From: Oxyruncus cristatus | Lineage: Eukaryota; Chordata; Aves; Passeriformes; Cotingidae | Length of the DNA stretch: 64,000 nt | Assembly: GCA_013399855.1 (NCBI GenBank) | Contig: VXAY01002478.1 | Coordinates: 65,052-129,051, forward strand | Direction of reading: 5' to 3' | Shown: positions 39,991 to 61,417 of the stretch, piece by piece | Position numbering within the stretch: the stretch's first letter is position 1 | Layout: the number at the start of each line of letters is the position of its first letter | Made by a program: the position numbers and the translations under genes | Notes under the pieces: generated by a model | The model's input: the letters and a program-made list of their open reading frames with translations, nothing else | The model's database searches: none | What the model was told of the DNA's origin: nothing

Positions 39991-40939
39991 AAGTCTGCTG
40001 TTTCTGCAGGATGATGGGAGTGAATCAGAGGGCGACACAGGCTGGCTGTGCACACTTGCTCTTACCTCCATACAGGTCACCAGTTCACTGCAGCTGCCTT
40101 CATGTTTCAAAGACATATTTCAGCGAAATCAAGAAGCTGCAAACACCTGCACTTGCTCTTTTCTGAAACTTTCAGTGCAACCCTTCTACCAGCACAGGGG
40201 TGTTTGTAAGGTCAGGCCCAGCTCCTCCCCAGAATCAGATTTGTCTCCTGATTTAATCTTATTAGGGTAAGTGGATCTTAATTTCTTTGGTTTGCTATGA
40301 AATCTGCAGTTTGCAAAAATCCTTATCAGGACTGAGGCCCTGGTACTTGTAGCAAGAAAAAGCACAGTATCACTTGTCATGAAACCTTTGGGCCTGAGTG
40401 AATGATGGTTGGGGGCTGGGTTTTCTCACGAACAGGGCTGAGTTCCATCCCTCTTGAGTTCCAGTAACCAAGACAGGAGAGGGCATAAATCCCCAATACC
40501 TGCAATGCTCCAGCCTATTTTCCCTGGAGTTGGCATTTTTAGGGTGAAGGATGAACTTAATGCCAGCTCATATTTCTCCTCCCTGTCCCTGCTTGCAGTT
40601 TGCTCCCTGCTCAGAGATTACGGGTTTAAATTAACTTGGATAGTTTTATGCTTACACAGCAGCAGGACCAGTGCAGAATTAGGAGGGAACAGCAGAAGCA
40701 GTGAGTTATGAACTAACTGAACACTCAGCTTTCAGCATCTCCTTCCCTGGGTGCACTGGGCTCCTGGGGGTAGCAAACAGCTCTACCCACACAACTCTGA
40801 ATCTGACCTTACCTGTTCTGCCAGAGCAGCACACCAGGAGTCCAGCACAGGTGGACACTGCTCCAGTAGCTGCTGGTTGGATACACAACCCCTGGCTCCA
40901 GCTGTGAGGCTGTGTTTTTTTTTTTTCTCCTACAAAAGC
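39991..40939. other. Intergenic gap between convergent STRADA and RNF113
   Basis: About 0.95 kb between the two facing poly(A) sites. I recognised no repeat, RNA gene or conserved reading frame in it. Confidence 0.6.
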
Positions 40940-40945
40940 TTTATT
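40940..40945 (-). terminator. RNF113 polyadenylation signal AATAAA
   Basis: TTTATT on the plus strand is AATAAA on the minus strand, 28-33 bases beyond the RNF113 stop. A plus-strand T run at about 40914-40926 follows directly, so the 3' UTR would be very short (about 55 nt). Confidence 0.65.
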
Positions 40946-40972
40946 CAATTATATACAAAACAGGGTGCTCGG

Positions 40973-46684
<5,712 letters not shown>

Positions 46685-46692
<8 letters not shown>

Positions 46693-47060
46693 CTTGTGCC
46701 ACCAACACTGCGGGGCGGCGGATAGAGCGGCACAGGGGCGGCCGGCGCGGACAGCGCCCCCTGCGGGCCCGGAGGGCTGAGCGCCCCGGGCTGCGCCGGG
46801 CTGGGCCGGGGGTCCCCGGGGGTCCCTGGGCCCTCCCCGATCCCGCTCCCCGATCTCGCTCCCTCCTTGCACCCCCCCGGCCCCCGCTGCTCCTTCCCGC
46901 GGCCCCCGAGCCCGGCAGCGGGGGCGGTTTCGGCGTTTCCCCGCCGGCACCTGCGGGCCTGGCGGGTTTCCATGGCAACGGGGACGCCGCTGGGTCCCAG
47001 CGCCCTCCGGACCCTCCCGGGTGGGCACGGGGGGGGCCCGGACCGCGGGGCTGCACGGGA
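46685..47060 (-). promoter_or_regulatory. RNF113A: RNF113 CpG-rich promoter with YY1/TISU-type start
   Basis: GC- and CpG-rich sequence lies immediately upstream of the minus-strand start. The start context CAAGATGGCCGA (46696-46685) resembles the TISU element of genes with very short 5' UTRs and the YY1 core AAGATGGC. No TATA box is seen. The extent is inferred from composition only. Confidence 0.55.
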
Positions 47061-47100
47061 CAGGGTGTGTGCCCCGGTACGGCTCCCTGCCCCACGGGGG

Positions 47101-47630
47101 TGTGAGTGTGCATGTGTGTGTGAACATGTGCGTGTGCATGTGTGTGTACATGTGAGTGTGCATGTGTGTGTGAACATGTGTGTGTGCATGTGTGTGTGTA
47201 CATGTGTACATGGGTGTGTCCATGTGTGTGTGTACATGTGAGTGTGCATATGTGTGTGTGTACACGTGTACATGTGTGTGTACATGTGAGTGTGCATGCT
47301 GTGTGTGGACACGTATGTGTCTACCTGTGTGTGTGTGTACATGTGTACGTGTGTGTGTAAATGTGAGTGTGCATGTGTGTGTACGTGTGTGCACATATGT
47401 ACATGTACGTACATGTGAGTGTGTGTACATACGCACGTGTGTGCACATATGTACATGTACGTACATGTGAGTGTGTGTACATAATGCACGTGTGTGCATG
47501 TGTGTGTGAACATGCGTGAGAGGGCACGAGCATCCCTGTGTCTGCACGTGGAGGGGGTGTGTGCGCATGCGTGTGCACAGCTGCGTGGTCACGTGTGTGT
47601 GTGTGTGAGCACACGTGTGCCCCTGCACAC
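47101..47630. repeat. (TG)n-derived tandem array with ACATG/GCATG punctuation
   Basis: About 0.4 kb of nearly continuous alternating purine/pyrimidine sequence built from GTGTGTGTACATGTGAGTGT- and GCATGTGTGTG-type units, with weaker TG-rich sequence to about 47630. A block of about 47 bp (GTGTGTGCACATATGTACAT onward) is duplicated at about 47385 and 47438. His/Thr/Cys- and Val-rich open frames on both strands are artefacts of this repeat. Confidence 0.93.
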
Positions 47631-47639
47631 GCGAGGTGG

Positions 47640-48939
47640 GACCTGCAGCGTCTCTCTCCGCACAAGGGCCCTGGTGCTGGGGAGCCCCCCCGGGCCGTGG
47701 GCTCAGGCCCCAGCTCAGCACCCCCCTCAGCGGGTGCCAGGCTGAGCCCCCAGGCCTGCCCTGCCCCAGACCCCCATCCCGAGGCTGAGGGAGTCACGCC
47801 CGGCCTGGAGACGGGATCCTTTGCCCGTGTCCGTGCCCAGAGCCCGGGGCAGCCCGTGGGTGCTGTGCTCATTCCCTTCCCACACACCTGCCCTTGTTTT
47901 GGGACAAAAGGAGACCCCTTGGACACTCTTCTCCTCTCCATGTCCTGACAGACCCCACTTTGCAGCCCTCTGGTCTCTGCTGCCTGCTCTGTGTGACCGT
48001 CTGGGCCGGGATCTGCTCAGCTAATTTGACTTTGGAGTGGAATTCCTCCTTTATTTGCGCTCGGTGACAGGGAGCCTCTTCAGCACAGGTGCTATTTGGG
48101 CAATGCAGAGTGACAGTGGTGGTAAATCATATCGCTGCTGTCTCCTTGTCCAGTAAACACTTCCATAAATTCCTTAATTGTGGGTTTTTTTTTTCTTTTT
48201 TTTCTTTTGTACAGGGGATTCAGGCAAACTGGACACAGAGCACCTGGCTCTGCCTCTGGGCTCAGACTTTGGGCCACCTCCAGCCAGTGTTTGGCTCTTT
48301 CCACACTGTGTTCGGGAGCCAAACAAGAATATTTGCTCCTGCACCATCATTATCAAAGCTATTCCCACCTCTCCACTGTGTATTTTCCTTCATGGATCCC
48401 CCTCTGAAGGGGTTTGGGAGGTTAAGGTGAAGCCCTCAGGGCTACAGGTTCCCGCTGCCTCTCTGCTGGCTCAGGTCCATCCTGGCTTCCTTGGCCGCCG
48501 TGAAACCACCTCCGAGTTCCCTCCAGGTTTTAACTATTAATATTTAACCTATTTATTCCTCACGTTTTGCCTTGTTCCCCGGGGGAAATCCCAGGCCTCC
48601 AAGCCCCAGGGGAAGCTGCCTTCAAGGTCCAGGCAGTGCTTTTGCTCACCCCGTGAGACCCTGCCCCGGCGGATCCGCCGCCCACCTTACATAGCCCCGC
48701 TCCCACGCCCGGCTCACCAGCTCTCCATGGAATAAAACCTGGATTTCTGAAGCCGCCACCGCTCAGCTCTGCTCCCCCGGGAGGTGAGAAGCGGCGAGCA
48801 ACGGGATTCTCCTTTTCTGCAGCTGCCTGATAAGATTCTTCCTCTGCAAACAGTTTATTGAGGGGTGTTGTGTGTTGGGGGGGGGTTGGAATTCGGCCGT
48901 CGCCGACCCCGGAGGGACGGATCCTTTGGGATGCTTGCG
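47640..48939. other. Intergenic, no gene recognised
   Basis: Moderately GC-rich unique sequence between the TG array and the second large gap. It becomes CpG-rich after about 48.88 kb. No coding exon of a known protein was recognised. Confidence 0.5.
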
Positions 48940-49779
48940 NNNNNNNNNNNNNNNNNNNNNNNNNNNNNNNNNNNNNNNNNNNNNNNNNNNNNNNNNNNNN
49001 NNNNNNNNNNNNNNNNNNNNNNNNNNNNNNNNNNNNNNNNNNNNNNNNNNNNNNNNNNNNNNNNNNNNNNNNNNNNNNNNNNNNNNNNNNNNNNNNNNNN
49101 NNNNNNNNNNNNNNNNNNNNNNNNNNNNNNNNNNNNNNNNNNNNNNNNNNNNNNNNNNNNNNNNNNNNNNNNNNNNNNNNNNNNNNNNNNNNNNNNNNNN
49201 NNNNNNNNNNNNNNNNNNNNNNNNNNNNNNNNNNNNNNNNNNNNNNNNNNNNNNNNNNNNNNNNNNNNNNNNNNNNNNNNNNNNNNNNNNNNNNNNNNNN
49301 NNNNNNNNNNNNNNNNNNNNNNNNNNNNNNNNNNNNNNNNNNNNNNNNNNNNNNNNNNNNNNNNNNNNNNNNNNNNNNNNNNNNNNNNNNNNNNNNNNNN
49401 NNNNNNNNNNNNNNNNNNNNNNNNNNNNNNNNNNNNNNNNNNNNNNNNNNNNNNNNNNNNNNNNNNNNNNNNNNNNNNNNNNNNNNNNNNNNNNNNNNNN
49501 NNNNNNNNNNNNNNNNNNNNNNNNNNNNNNNNNNNNNNNNNNNNNNNNNNNNNNNNNNNNNNNNNNNNNNNNNNNNNNNNNNNNNNNNNNNNNNNNNNNN
49601 NNNNNNNNNNNNNNNNNNNNNNNNNNNNNNNNNNNNNNNNNNNNNNNNNNNNNNNNNNNNNNNNNNNNNNNNNNNNNNNNNNNNNNNNNNNNNNNNNNNN
49701 NNNNNNNNNNNNNNNNNNNNNNNNNNNNNNNNNNNNNNNNNNNNNNNNNNNNNNNNNNNNNNNNNNNNNNNNNNNNNNN
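48940..49779. other. Assembly gap (840 N) in a CpG-rich stretch
   Basis: Both flanks are GC-rich (GGCCGTCGCCGACCCCGGAG on the left, GTGAGCCGGGGGGGGCGAGG on the right). A CpG island is probably hidden here. A noncoding first exon of LIMD2 or a lncRNA promoter is possible but not shown. Confidence 0.97.
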
Positions 49780-50084
49780 GAGCCCCCCGTGCCCGGTGTG
49801 AGCCGGGGGGGGGCGAGGGGCTGGTCCCCTCTGGATCGAGCGGAGGCCTGTGCTGGCTGGATCCGCTGCAAGGGGTGGCTGGGGGTGCAAATTTCGGGGC
49901 TCCCCCTCGCCGTTCGGGCTGTAATTCCCTCTTTGTTGTGTGCTGCAGTACATGCCGGAGGGGGGCTGGACAGATCCATTTTATTAAGCTGATCAGAAAG
50001 AGCAGAGATGGAAGAAAAACCTGTTAGATCCCGACTCCCTTATCCCCCCTTCCTTGCTGATTCCCGATGGTGTGTCTCCTACCG

Positions 50085-50155
50085 CCTCATCCAGCCTGGA
50101 TTTAAACCTTTCCAGCGACAGGTCTTTCATCACTTCCCTGGGGAGGCTGTTGCAT
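50085..50155 (-). mobile_element. Very old CR1-like fragment
   Basis: CATCCAGCCTGGATTTAAAC and CTTCCCTGGGGAGGCTGTTG resemble the reverse complement of the internal 3' UTR of CR1 ('cctccctgggcagcctgttcca'). It is strongly diverged, so family assignment is tentative. Confidence 0.4.
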
Positions 50156-50299
50156 GACTGCGAGATTTAATAACAACACAAATGCCCCGAGCTCTGACAT
50201 AACCCTTAACAGCCAGGGATCTCCCAGGGCTTCACAAAGGAGAGCAGCTCTGTTTTCATCCGAGGGGGGGGGAGGAGAAAAGGGAACAGAAAAAATGAA

Positions 50300-50400
50300 A
50301 TTAATTGTCCGCTGCCACCCAAAAAATTAACGGCAGAGTTGGGAATCGAGCCCAGCTTCTCCCCAAGTCCCAGTTCGGTGCTGTAACTCCCGTGTTTTGA
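50300..50400 (-). mobile_element. Possible ancient MIR-type (tRNA-derived) SINE
   Basis: CGGCAGAGTTGGGAATCGAG, then CCCAGCTTCTCC and CCCAGTTCGGTGCTGTAACT, parallels the reverse complement of the MIR tRNA-like head ('ggcagagctgggattcgaacccagg ... gtgctcttaacc'). It includes a decayed Pol III B box. It is diverged enough that a masker run is needed. Confidence 0.4.
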
Positions 50401-51751
50401 GCCAGTCTGATCTGCCTAATCCCCTCGGACCACTTGAAACCAGCTCAGCTACCTTGTAGATCCCATTTACGATCAAGTTTCTGCTGATTTTTTGTTCATG
50501 GGGCGGCCATCAGTTTCAAAAAAAAAAACACAAAACCACCAAACGAAACCCGCAACGTGATAGTTCAGCCTCGGAAGTCGCGCTTTGTCCACCGAAGGCG
50601 TCGTGTGAGGGCTCTCGCAGGGAAGACATCTGGTGCCTCAGCTGAGCCGTCGTGTATTTAGGGCCAGGAGTAGCACATCTGCAGCCCTATTAACACAGAT
50701 TGCAAAATAACTGCAGGGCAAGAGACCAAGCTCGGTCTGAAGCAGCCCCAGTGCTGATGTCCTTTTTAAACGGGGGGAAGCAAATTCCCCGTTCCGAAGC
50801 TGGGGGCCTGTCAGAACCCAACCTCTTGGGCTTTGCAAAGTGACTGGGTGCATCTTCTTTTTTTTTTTGTTTTGGTTTTTGCAGCTCAGGACTAGGTTGC
50901 TGACCTTTTTTGGCCAACAAAAATACCCACGAGGCTTCTCATTAGGGAAGGGAGTTCCTCTTCTGGTTTCCTTCAGCGGGTCAGTCCTGTGAGGCTTCAA
51001 CTCCCAGCCCGGTCCTGCGTGGTGATGGAGTTCTCATGTTCCTTTTCTCTCACCCTCAGCCCTTCCAGGGTTGTTGGCCATTGCCAGGCAGCTGCCATGT
51101 GCCCCCCTCAGAGGTGCCTTCTGCCTTTCCCTCTCCAGTTAAGTCATGTTTATGAGCTATCAGGGGGGGATTGCAGTGCTTACCTCGCTGTTGGCCAGAG
51201 CTCTGAGATGGAAAACATTAAATCTGGGTGAAGGGATTATTGCAGTATCAATGTTAAGCACACTTTGGGCATATTTCTCACTCCTCTGGCGTGCCCATAA
51301 CCCTCTCCATATGGCCAGCTGGGGGTTTTCAGACACAGGGTGCCTCAGCACCCTCTGATGTGCCTCTCCAGGGATGGCTTTTCCCAGCACACTGGAATGC
51401 CACGGATTTCAGAGCACCAGATCCTACACTGGGCTGTGTGGTATATTAGATCCTAAAAGGGAGGATGGAGAGGAAGGCTGGAAATATATAGGGCAGCTCA
51501 CAAAGAATGATCTTTGGAGACATTTAACTACAGATATGATTTTGGTGGCTTTTTAAATTGCCCAGTCTGCATTTGGACAGCAAAGAGCAGCTCGTGTAGG
51601 GGTTGTGTGGAGGCAGGGACTGTGCAAAGGGGTTATGCTGTGTTTTGGGGTGCCTGGAACAGGGCTCGCTCTTGCTCTTGCTGCATCTGCAGGTCTTGAA
51701 ACAGCAAAAACTCCTGGGGGAGGGGGGTCTTTCAGGGTTGGCTCACCCCCA

Positions 51752-51890
51752 AAATCCAGGTTGGAAAAGCCCTCCAAGATCACCGAGTCCAACCATTCCC
51801 CCAGCACTAACCCACGTCCCCAAGTGCCACATCCACAGGGCTTTTAAATCCCTGCAGGGATGGGGACTCCACCCTAGGAGATGCCAGTCC
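51752..51890 (-). mobile_element. CR1 LINE 3' end, intergenic
   Basis: The plus strand reads CCAGGTTGGAAAAGCCCTCC, AAGATCACCGAGTCCAACCA, CCCAAGTGCCACATCCACAG and GGGATGGGGACTCCACCCTA. This is a CR1 subfamily 3' end in reverse orientation. Confidence 0.9.
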
Positions 51891-51899
51891 AAGGTCTGG

Positions 51900-54800
51900 T
51901 GGATGACAGGTGATGTTCCATGAGAGGAAATCAGCCAAGGTAACATTTAGGGGTTTGGGTTTGAGGAGAGAGGAAATCACAGGCAGTTACAGACCCGTTA
52001 ACTGGAGTACAAGGAAAGGCTGGTTTCTGGAACAGGTCTTGGAAGAGTAATCAAAGACGTGCTGTTGGGAAGCAGAATAAAATGCTGGGTGGCTTTAACA
52101 CAGATCATGTCACGTTGGCTCAGCGTCTTCCTGGGATATGATAAATGACTTGTGAAACAACAGGGCCTCGTGATACAGCGCCCCAAGGAAGTGATTGTTT
52201 TAGGTGGGGACTGGAGAGAGGACAGGGAAAAGAGAGCAGAATGGAAGGAGGGCACCTGGATCCTTCCACAGCGTGAGGGCACATCAGGCCGGATGTTTTC
52301 AGGGGAGTTTTGTCCCCTCAGAATTCCGAGGTCTGAGGTCTCCCACAGTGTGGAGAAGCCAGGTCAGCTCACCTGCTGGTATCGGGCCACCAGAGTGGGG
52401 GCAGAGACCAGGTTAAAAAGGGTTAAAAGCTTGTCCTGCTGAAAGAAAGGCTGATAAGGAACGGGATTTATCTTCGGGAATCCCACTGAGAGGCAAATAC
52501 GTGGTGGAAGAAGAACTGGAGGCTTAATGTATAATGGTAAATGGATATGCACTTATGCAGGAAACCAGGAGGTGAAGCTTCCAGGTGGAGCGTGGTTTAT
52601 TGGAGAGATAATGGAAAAGCTGAAAAGGGGAGGGAAGGAGCATGAACTGCTGCTTGCCTACTGTGCTTGTGTGCACCAGGTCTGTATTGCACCTCATTAG
52701 TGACACTCTGAAGAGGTTCCGAGGTTTCTCTTTCACCTCATGTCCAGCCTGAACCTCTCACCCTGCAGTTTTCGTTCTGGCACTACTGAGGATTTGTCTC
52801 TGCCTGGAAAAGGCTCTTCTCGTGCCCCCAGCAGTGTTTCTCTGCTCTGAGCTCCTAGAGAGACAGGAGCTCCCAGGGAGCAGACACTCCCTTCAGACCA
52901 TGATTTTTAATGGATGCCATTACACATGGCCACGATCCCAGGAACGAGCTGCTCTGGGCCTCAGTTTCTGCTTCTGCAAAGCCCGTGAATCCCTGTAGCA
53001 TCCTCCTGGCCCCTCACTGGGAGGCAGGGGCAGGGGACCAGCCCAGTCCCCCCGGCCCTGGTCCTTCCAGCTCCTCCTCAGGGGAGAGCAGCCAAGGCAG
53101 GGGTGAAGGTGGGAGAGCGGGGCGGGTGGGCAGGGGCTTCCCTCGGGCTCCCCCCTCGCCCGTGCGGGTCCCCCATTGTTGCCCTGACAAAGGCAGCCCT
53201 GTTCCTCCCCACAGCTATTCCTTGTCAGCATCCCCCAGCGTTTCGGCTGCAGATTTCCTGCCCACTGGCAGCCTTTCAAGAGGCAGCCCGGGCACGGAAC
53301 GTGGCTGGAAAGGGGATTAGAGGAGCGGGATGGTGGAAGGGAGCGCTGGGCCCACCCCCCTGAAATCAGATGAACAGGGTAGTGGTTATTCCCAGAGTGT
53401 CCAGATGCTCCTCCCCTGGGGTCCTCCACCCCGTGCCAACCCAGCAGGGACCTGCCCTGGGTCCCAAATACTGGTGAGGTCAAGTGGTTGGCTCAAAGCC
53501 ATGCAAGAGCCAAGACCTGAAGCTGCATGAAGGGCTTCCACGGCTAAAGCTGGAGCCGTGACCCCGGGGCTGGCTCCATCATCCCACTGTGCCCCTTCCC
53601 TGGCACTGCTGTGCCCACTTCTGGCACTCCCCTGTTTGATGCTGGCTCTGCACCACACTTTGTTTCTGGGTGTGGGTCAACCCGTGAGACCCCCAAGGCT
53701 GCAGAAACAGGGCTCGGATGGGCAGTGAGCTGGGTGATTCCCAGGCTCCGGAGACAGGCTTTTCCATCTCCTCTTCACCTCCTGCTCACACTGCCCTGCT
53801 GAGAGGGACGATGGGCTTGGGTTTGGCTAATCCTGCCCATGATCTCGGGCACATCCATCCCCACAGCCCATAATTCCGGGGGGAAAGCCCTGACAGCCCC
53901 TCCAAGGTGTGGGGCCCTTGCTGTGCTGCTGGGGATACTCCGAGTCCTCTGGGCATGGAGGAGGAAGGGGCCCGGATCCCCCACGCCGAGCTTTGCCTTT
54001 GGGAAAGCCCCTGCCGTGGTGGAGTGATCCCTGCAGGAAACACACCCTTCCCAGGGCTGTAATGGGAACCAGATGGCAGAGAGGGGCCTCCGGCCCTCTG
54101 CAGTCACGCTGCTTCCCTGGGCCGGAAACACCGCGGCTCCCGGAGAGCCACGGCCAGCGCCGGGCTGGGGCCCACTGGGAGCAGCTGGGTTGGCACTGGG
54201 GGCACTGGGAGCAGCTGTGAGGGCAGTGGGGGCAGCCAGGGTGACCCCACTGGAGAGGGGAAGGGAGGAAAGGCTCGTCCTGGCTGCGGGAAACGTGATC
54301 GTTTGGAGGCACGTTGTGATCGGGGAGTTTCCTTGGGGGGGACCACGCCAGATGTTCCCTCTCCCTGCATCTGCCCCAGGGTCAGGCAGGGAGGTGAGAG
54401 GGGATGGGGAGGGGGCTGTTAGGGAAAAGCTCTGTGATTGAGCAGCTTCTGGGAGGAAAGTTGCCTTCCTCCCTCCAAACTGTTCCCTGCTTGGAGCTAA
54501 AAGACAGCCGAGCGCTGCTCCAGCTGCTCCACAGGGCAGCAGGCACATGTCCCCTCTGGAGGCTGGACAGATTCCAACCCTGAGGTCCTGAGTCAAACAC
54601 CAACTCACTGAGATCACCCAAAAAGCCCCCAGAGCAGGACCAGCAGCTGCCGGTGGTGACCTGGGGCAGCAGAAGTGGCAGGTCAGGCACCAAGTGCATC
54701 CTGCTGGCTGTGGTGCCACACCGAGATCCACCTCCCTGTGCCTGCCATGCTGTGGCCATCAGTGTTCCCAGCAGGAGCTGGTCCATCTCCCTGGGTAGAT

Positions 54801-55650
54801 GGCACCAGCCCAAGTCCCCTGGAAGAAGGTTTTACTGTCCCCACCAGCCGTCAGTCGCTCCCAGGAGGGGCAGGAAGAACGGAGGCTGGAAGGCAAAGGT
54901 GTGCTCAGCTGGCCCTGAGCCAAACACCTGAAGCTGCTGGCGCGACCAGGGGGGCACAGTCCTCACTCCTGCTCTCCCCAGGCTGCGTAAGGGGCCAAGG
55001 GCTTTAGGGAACAGAGGTTTGGAGCAGGCAGACCTAGTTAAGGTGCTGATCTCCACCCCGGAGCCCCGGCCTTGGCTTTCTGGCTTTGTCGCAGGTGCCC
55101 TCTGCGCTCCTCAGTGCTCAGCCCTGAGGGCTGCCCCAGCCACTGTGAGGGCTTTGCAAACATCAACGTGGCAGGTGCCTTTAAGCAAAGCCTGTGCCAC
55201 GGCGTTCTTCCACTCCTCAGGCTGGTGTTGGCTACCTTGGGCTCAAATCCCGTCCTGCGCTCCTTGGAAGTGCGGTGACAGCAGCCAAGAGCCTCCTAGA
55301 AACCCTCCTGCAGCCTCTCTCGCTCATTCTGGTTCCCTTATCACTTCAGCACACCCTTCCCCTTTGAGATTTCTGCTCTTGCCTCCTGCCCTTCGGCAGG
55401 AAGGAGGTTCAGCAGCTCCTGCTCCTGTGCCTGAAGGGGACTCTCTCTGCAGGAGAGACAACGGCCGGGAGAGCGTGGGCACGAGAGGGTACGTGCGTGG
55501 AGGGCAGAGGGATGTGGAGAGGACGGAGGACGGGGCTGGATGGAGAACACCAAGCCACGGGGTAGGCTAAGTGGGGAGGAATTGAAGGGAGCAGGGTTTG
55601 GGGGAACGAGGAGCAAAGAAACAAAGAGCAGGTGAAAGAAACCGGGTGCT
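51900..55650. other. Intergenic, no gene recognised
   Basis: GC-rich unique sequence with several long but featureless open frames on both strands (for example 53775-54731 minus). None shows a known domain or splice-consistent conservation. A weak MIR-like stretch near 53.48-53.56 kb (GGTCAAGTGGTTGGCTCAAA) is the only hint of structure. Confidence 0.5.
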
Positions 55651-55653
55651 TGT

Positions 55654-55753
55654 CACAGAATCGCGGGCTGGTTTGGGTTGGAAGGGACCTCAAAGCTCAT
55701 CTCGTCCCAAACCCCCGCCGTGGGCAGGGACACCTTCCACCAGGCCAGGTTAT
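55654..55753 (-). mobile_element. CR1 LINE 3' end, intergenic
   Basis: CACAGAATCGCGGGCTGGTT, TGGGTTGGAAGGGACCTCAA and GGGCAGGGACACCTTCCACC show the canonical CR1 3' terminus in reverse orientation. Confidence 0.95.
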
Positions 55754-57253
55754 GGGGAAGGGCAAGAGGGGGATGATGGAAGGACTGGGAAAACCGAGGG
55801 GCAGAGGGTGGCTGGGGTAGGGGAGGAAGATGAGCGGCGGGGGAAGAGGAAGGGGAGCAGGGGGTGGACAAACATTTGTGTCACAGGTCGGGGTGAAGGT
55901 GAAAGGCAGGTGGGAAGGGGGAGGGTTGTGCATCTGTGTCAGAGGCGTGTGTGGGGCAGGGACAGCAGGTTTTGTGGGTTCCTCAGGTTCCCCTCTGGTC
56001 TGAGCTGGGCTGTAGGCACCTGACACACCCTGGGGACGTGAAAGGAAGGTCCTGTCCCAGGCAGTGGGGGCAGAGAGGGGCTGTGGGTTTGGGCACTGGC
56101 CCCAGCAGACTCTGGGTTCGGCAGCAGCTGCCTGTGAGCGAGCTGGGAGAGCAGGAAATAACAAGCAAACCGCAGAGGGACGGGAAATGATCTGGGTAAA
56201 ACAGAGCCGTGCCTCAGATGAGGCTGCAGAGCGTTTGTGATGAGGGCTGCGCAGCCCCCGGGGGACCTGGGGCAAAGGTCCCTCAACTCTGAAAGCAGCC
56301 ACGACTTTTGGGTGCTTTGCAAGCCTGGTGTCAGCTGCTCGGCAGCCAAGGAGCCCCCAAAACCCAGGGCATGGTTGCAAATGTGCCAGAGAGGCGGGCT
56401 CTGAGGAGGCAGCCCCTGCCCCCAGCCCTCCACCCTGGCATGGCTCTGCCCTCGGGGCTTTCTCGGCGTCTATCCCAGCCCTTGGGCAGCAGGGAAGTTT
56501 TTGAGGTGACAACAGGAGGCCGAGGGGGTTGAGCAGGAGTTGAGAGCAGCCTCAGGCAGGAGGGGGGGGTGCTGGTTTTCCATCCCCCAGCTCATCCCCA
56601 TCATTGCAGAGCTGTGCCTTCACCCTCCTCCTCTCTGCTCTGCCCCTCCCTTTGCTCAGCCCCACAACACTTCAGTGCCGTGTATGCAAACCAGGGCTGA
56701 TCTTTCATGGGTGTTTTGAAGGTAAAGTGTGGTGGGGAAAACCCCCTGAGGAGCTCTCAGTGCCTTTTCAGCTATTCTTTTTACCAAAAGGGGTGATTCG
56801 CAGTGCTGGTGGGTTCTTTTTCCGTGCTGGTCCCTGTCAGCCCCATCCTCCCCGGGCACTCAGAACATCACACGAGGCCAAAGCTCACAGGGCTCAGCCT
56901 GAAGGTGACATGGGCTCCCCAGAGAAGACAAAATCCCCATCACTCGCTCTGCTGAGCTGTGATCAGCGAGACTTTTCTGGGCTAAAATTAGACTAAAATC
57001 ACAGTCCTTCCTCCAGCAACACCAGTCCTTGAGTGGCTGCATTAGTGAAACACGGGGCATTGGTTCTGCTCCCTCGGCTTGGCCGTGGCCTGGCAGCTGC
57101 CTCCACGTGTGGGTTTGGAGCAGAAGCCATCACATCACCTTCTGCTCATGTTCCCAGCAGCCCTCTCCCATCCCAGCCCAGCCCAGTCTCTTTGTATGGA
57201 TTTATCTTTGTATGGAATTAGAGGACTGGAGCTACTGAGCTCAGTGCCCCAAA

Positions 57254-57368
57254 TCACAGTGTCCCAGGCTGGTTTGGGTTGGAAGGAACCTTAAAGCTCA
57301 TCTCATTCCACCCTCCTGCCATGGGCAGGGACACCTTCCACTACACCAGGCTGCTCAGAGTCCCAAAC
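57254..57368 (-). mobile_element. CR1 LINE 3' end upstream of LIMD2
   Basis: It reads GGCTGGTTTGGGTTGGAAGG, CTTAAAGCTCATCTCATTCC and CCATGGGCAGGGACACCTTC, in reverse orientation. It lies about 200 bases before the presumed LIMD2 start exon. Confidence 0.95.
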
Positions 57369-57675
57369 TCTCCAGCTTCCTTTCACAGCATTCCAGACCT
57401 GCATCTCCCATCTATTGGTCCAGTCTGGTGTGCCTGAACCTCTTGGCCCCCTCCAGAATTCCCCAGACCAACGAGGCTGCTCTGGGCCCGCAGAGAAAGC
57501 CGAGCACACACCACCTCCTGCAGAGCTGCTGGGCCTGGGGTGATGAAACCAACGCCGCTGCTGTCAACATTTCCTTCCAGGTGTTGCAAGAAGTCTGTCT
57601 TGGACACCTCCCCAGGGAACATCGACCCACAGACTTCAAGCTCAGGACTAAAGAGACGGAGGAGGGGAAGGAACC

Positions 57676-61332
<3,657 letters not shown>

Positions 61333-61417
61333 GCGGGGCCAGCCCCACCCCGCCGGAGCCCAGCAGAGCCCGAGCGCGCTGAGCCGGCGCGAACTGAGCT
61401 GATGGAAAGCAGGACCT

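Noticed and set aside
53775..54731. 318-codon minus-strand ORF in the RNF113-LIMD2 spacer
   Set aside because: Composition-driven (Pro, Ser, Ala, Gly), overlapped by other open frames in several phases, with no motif, signal or conserved neighbour. Transcript evidence would be needed.
55200..55290. GGGCTCAAATCCCG resembling a tRNA B box
   Set aside because: No matching A box, acceptor stem or anticodon arm at the right spacing; not a tRNA.
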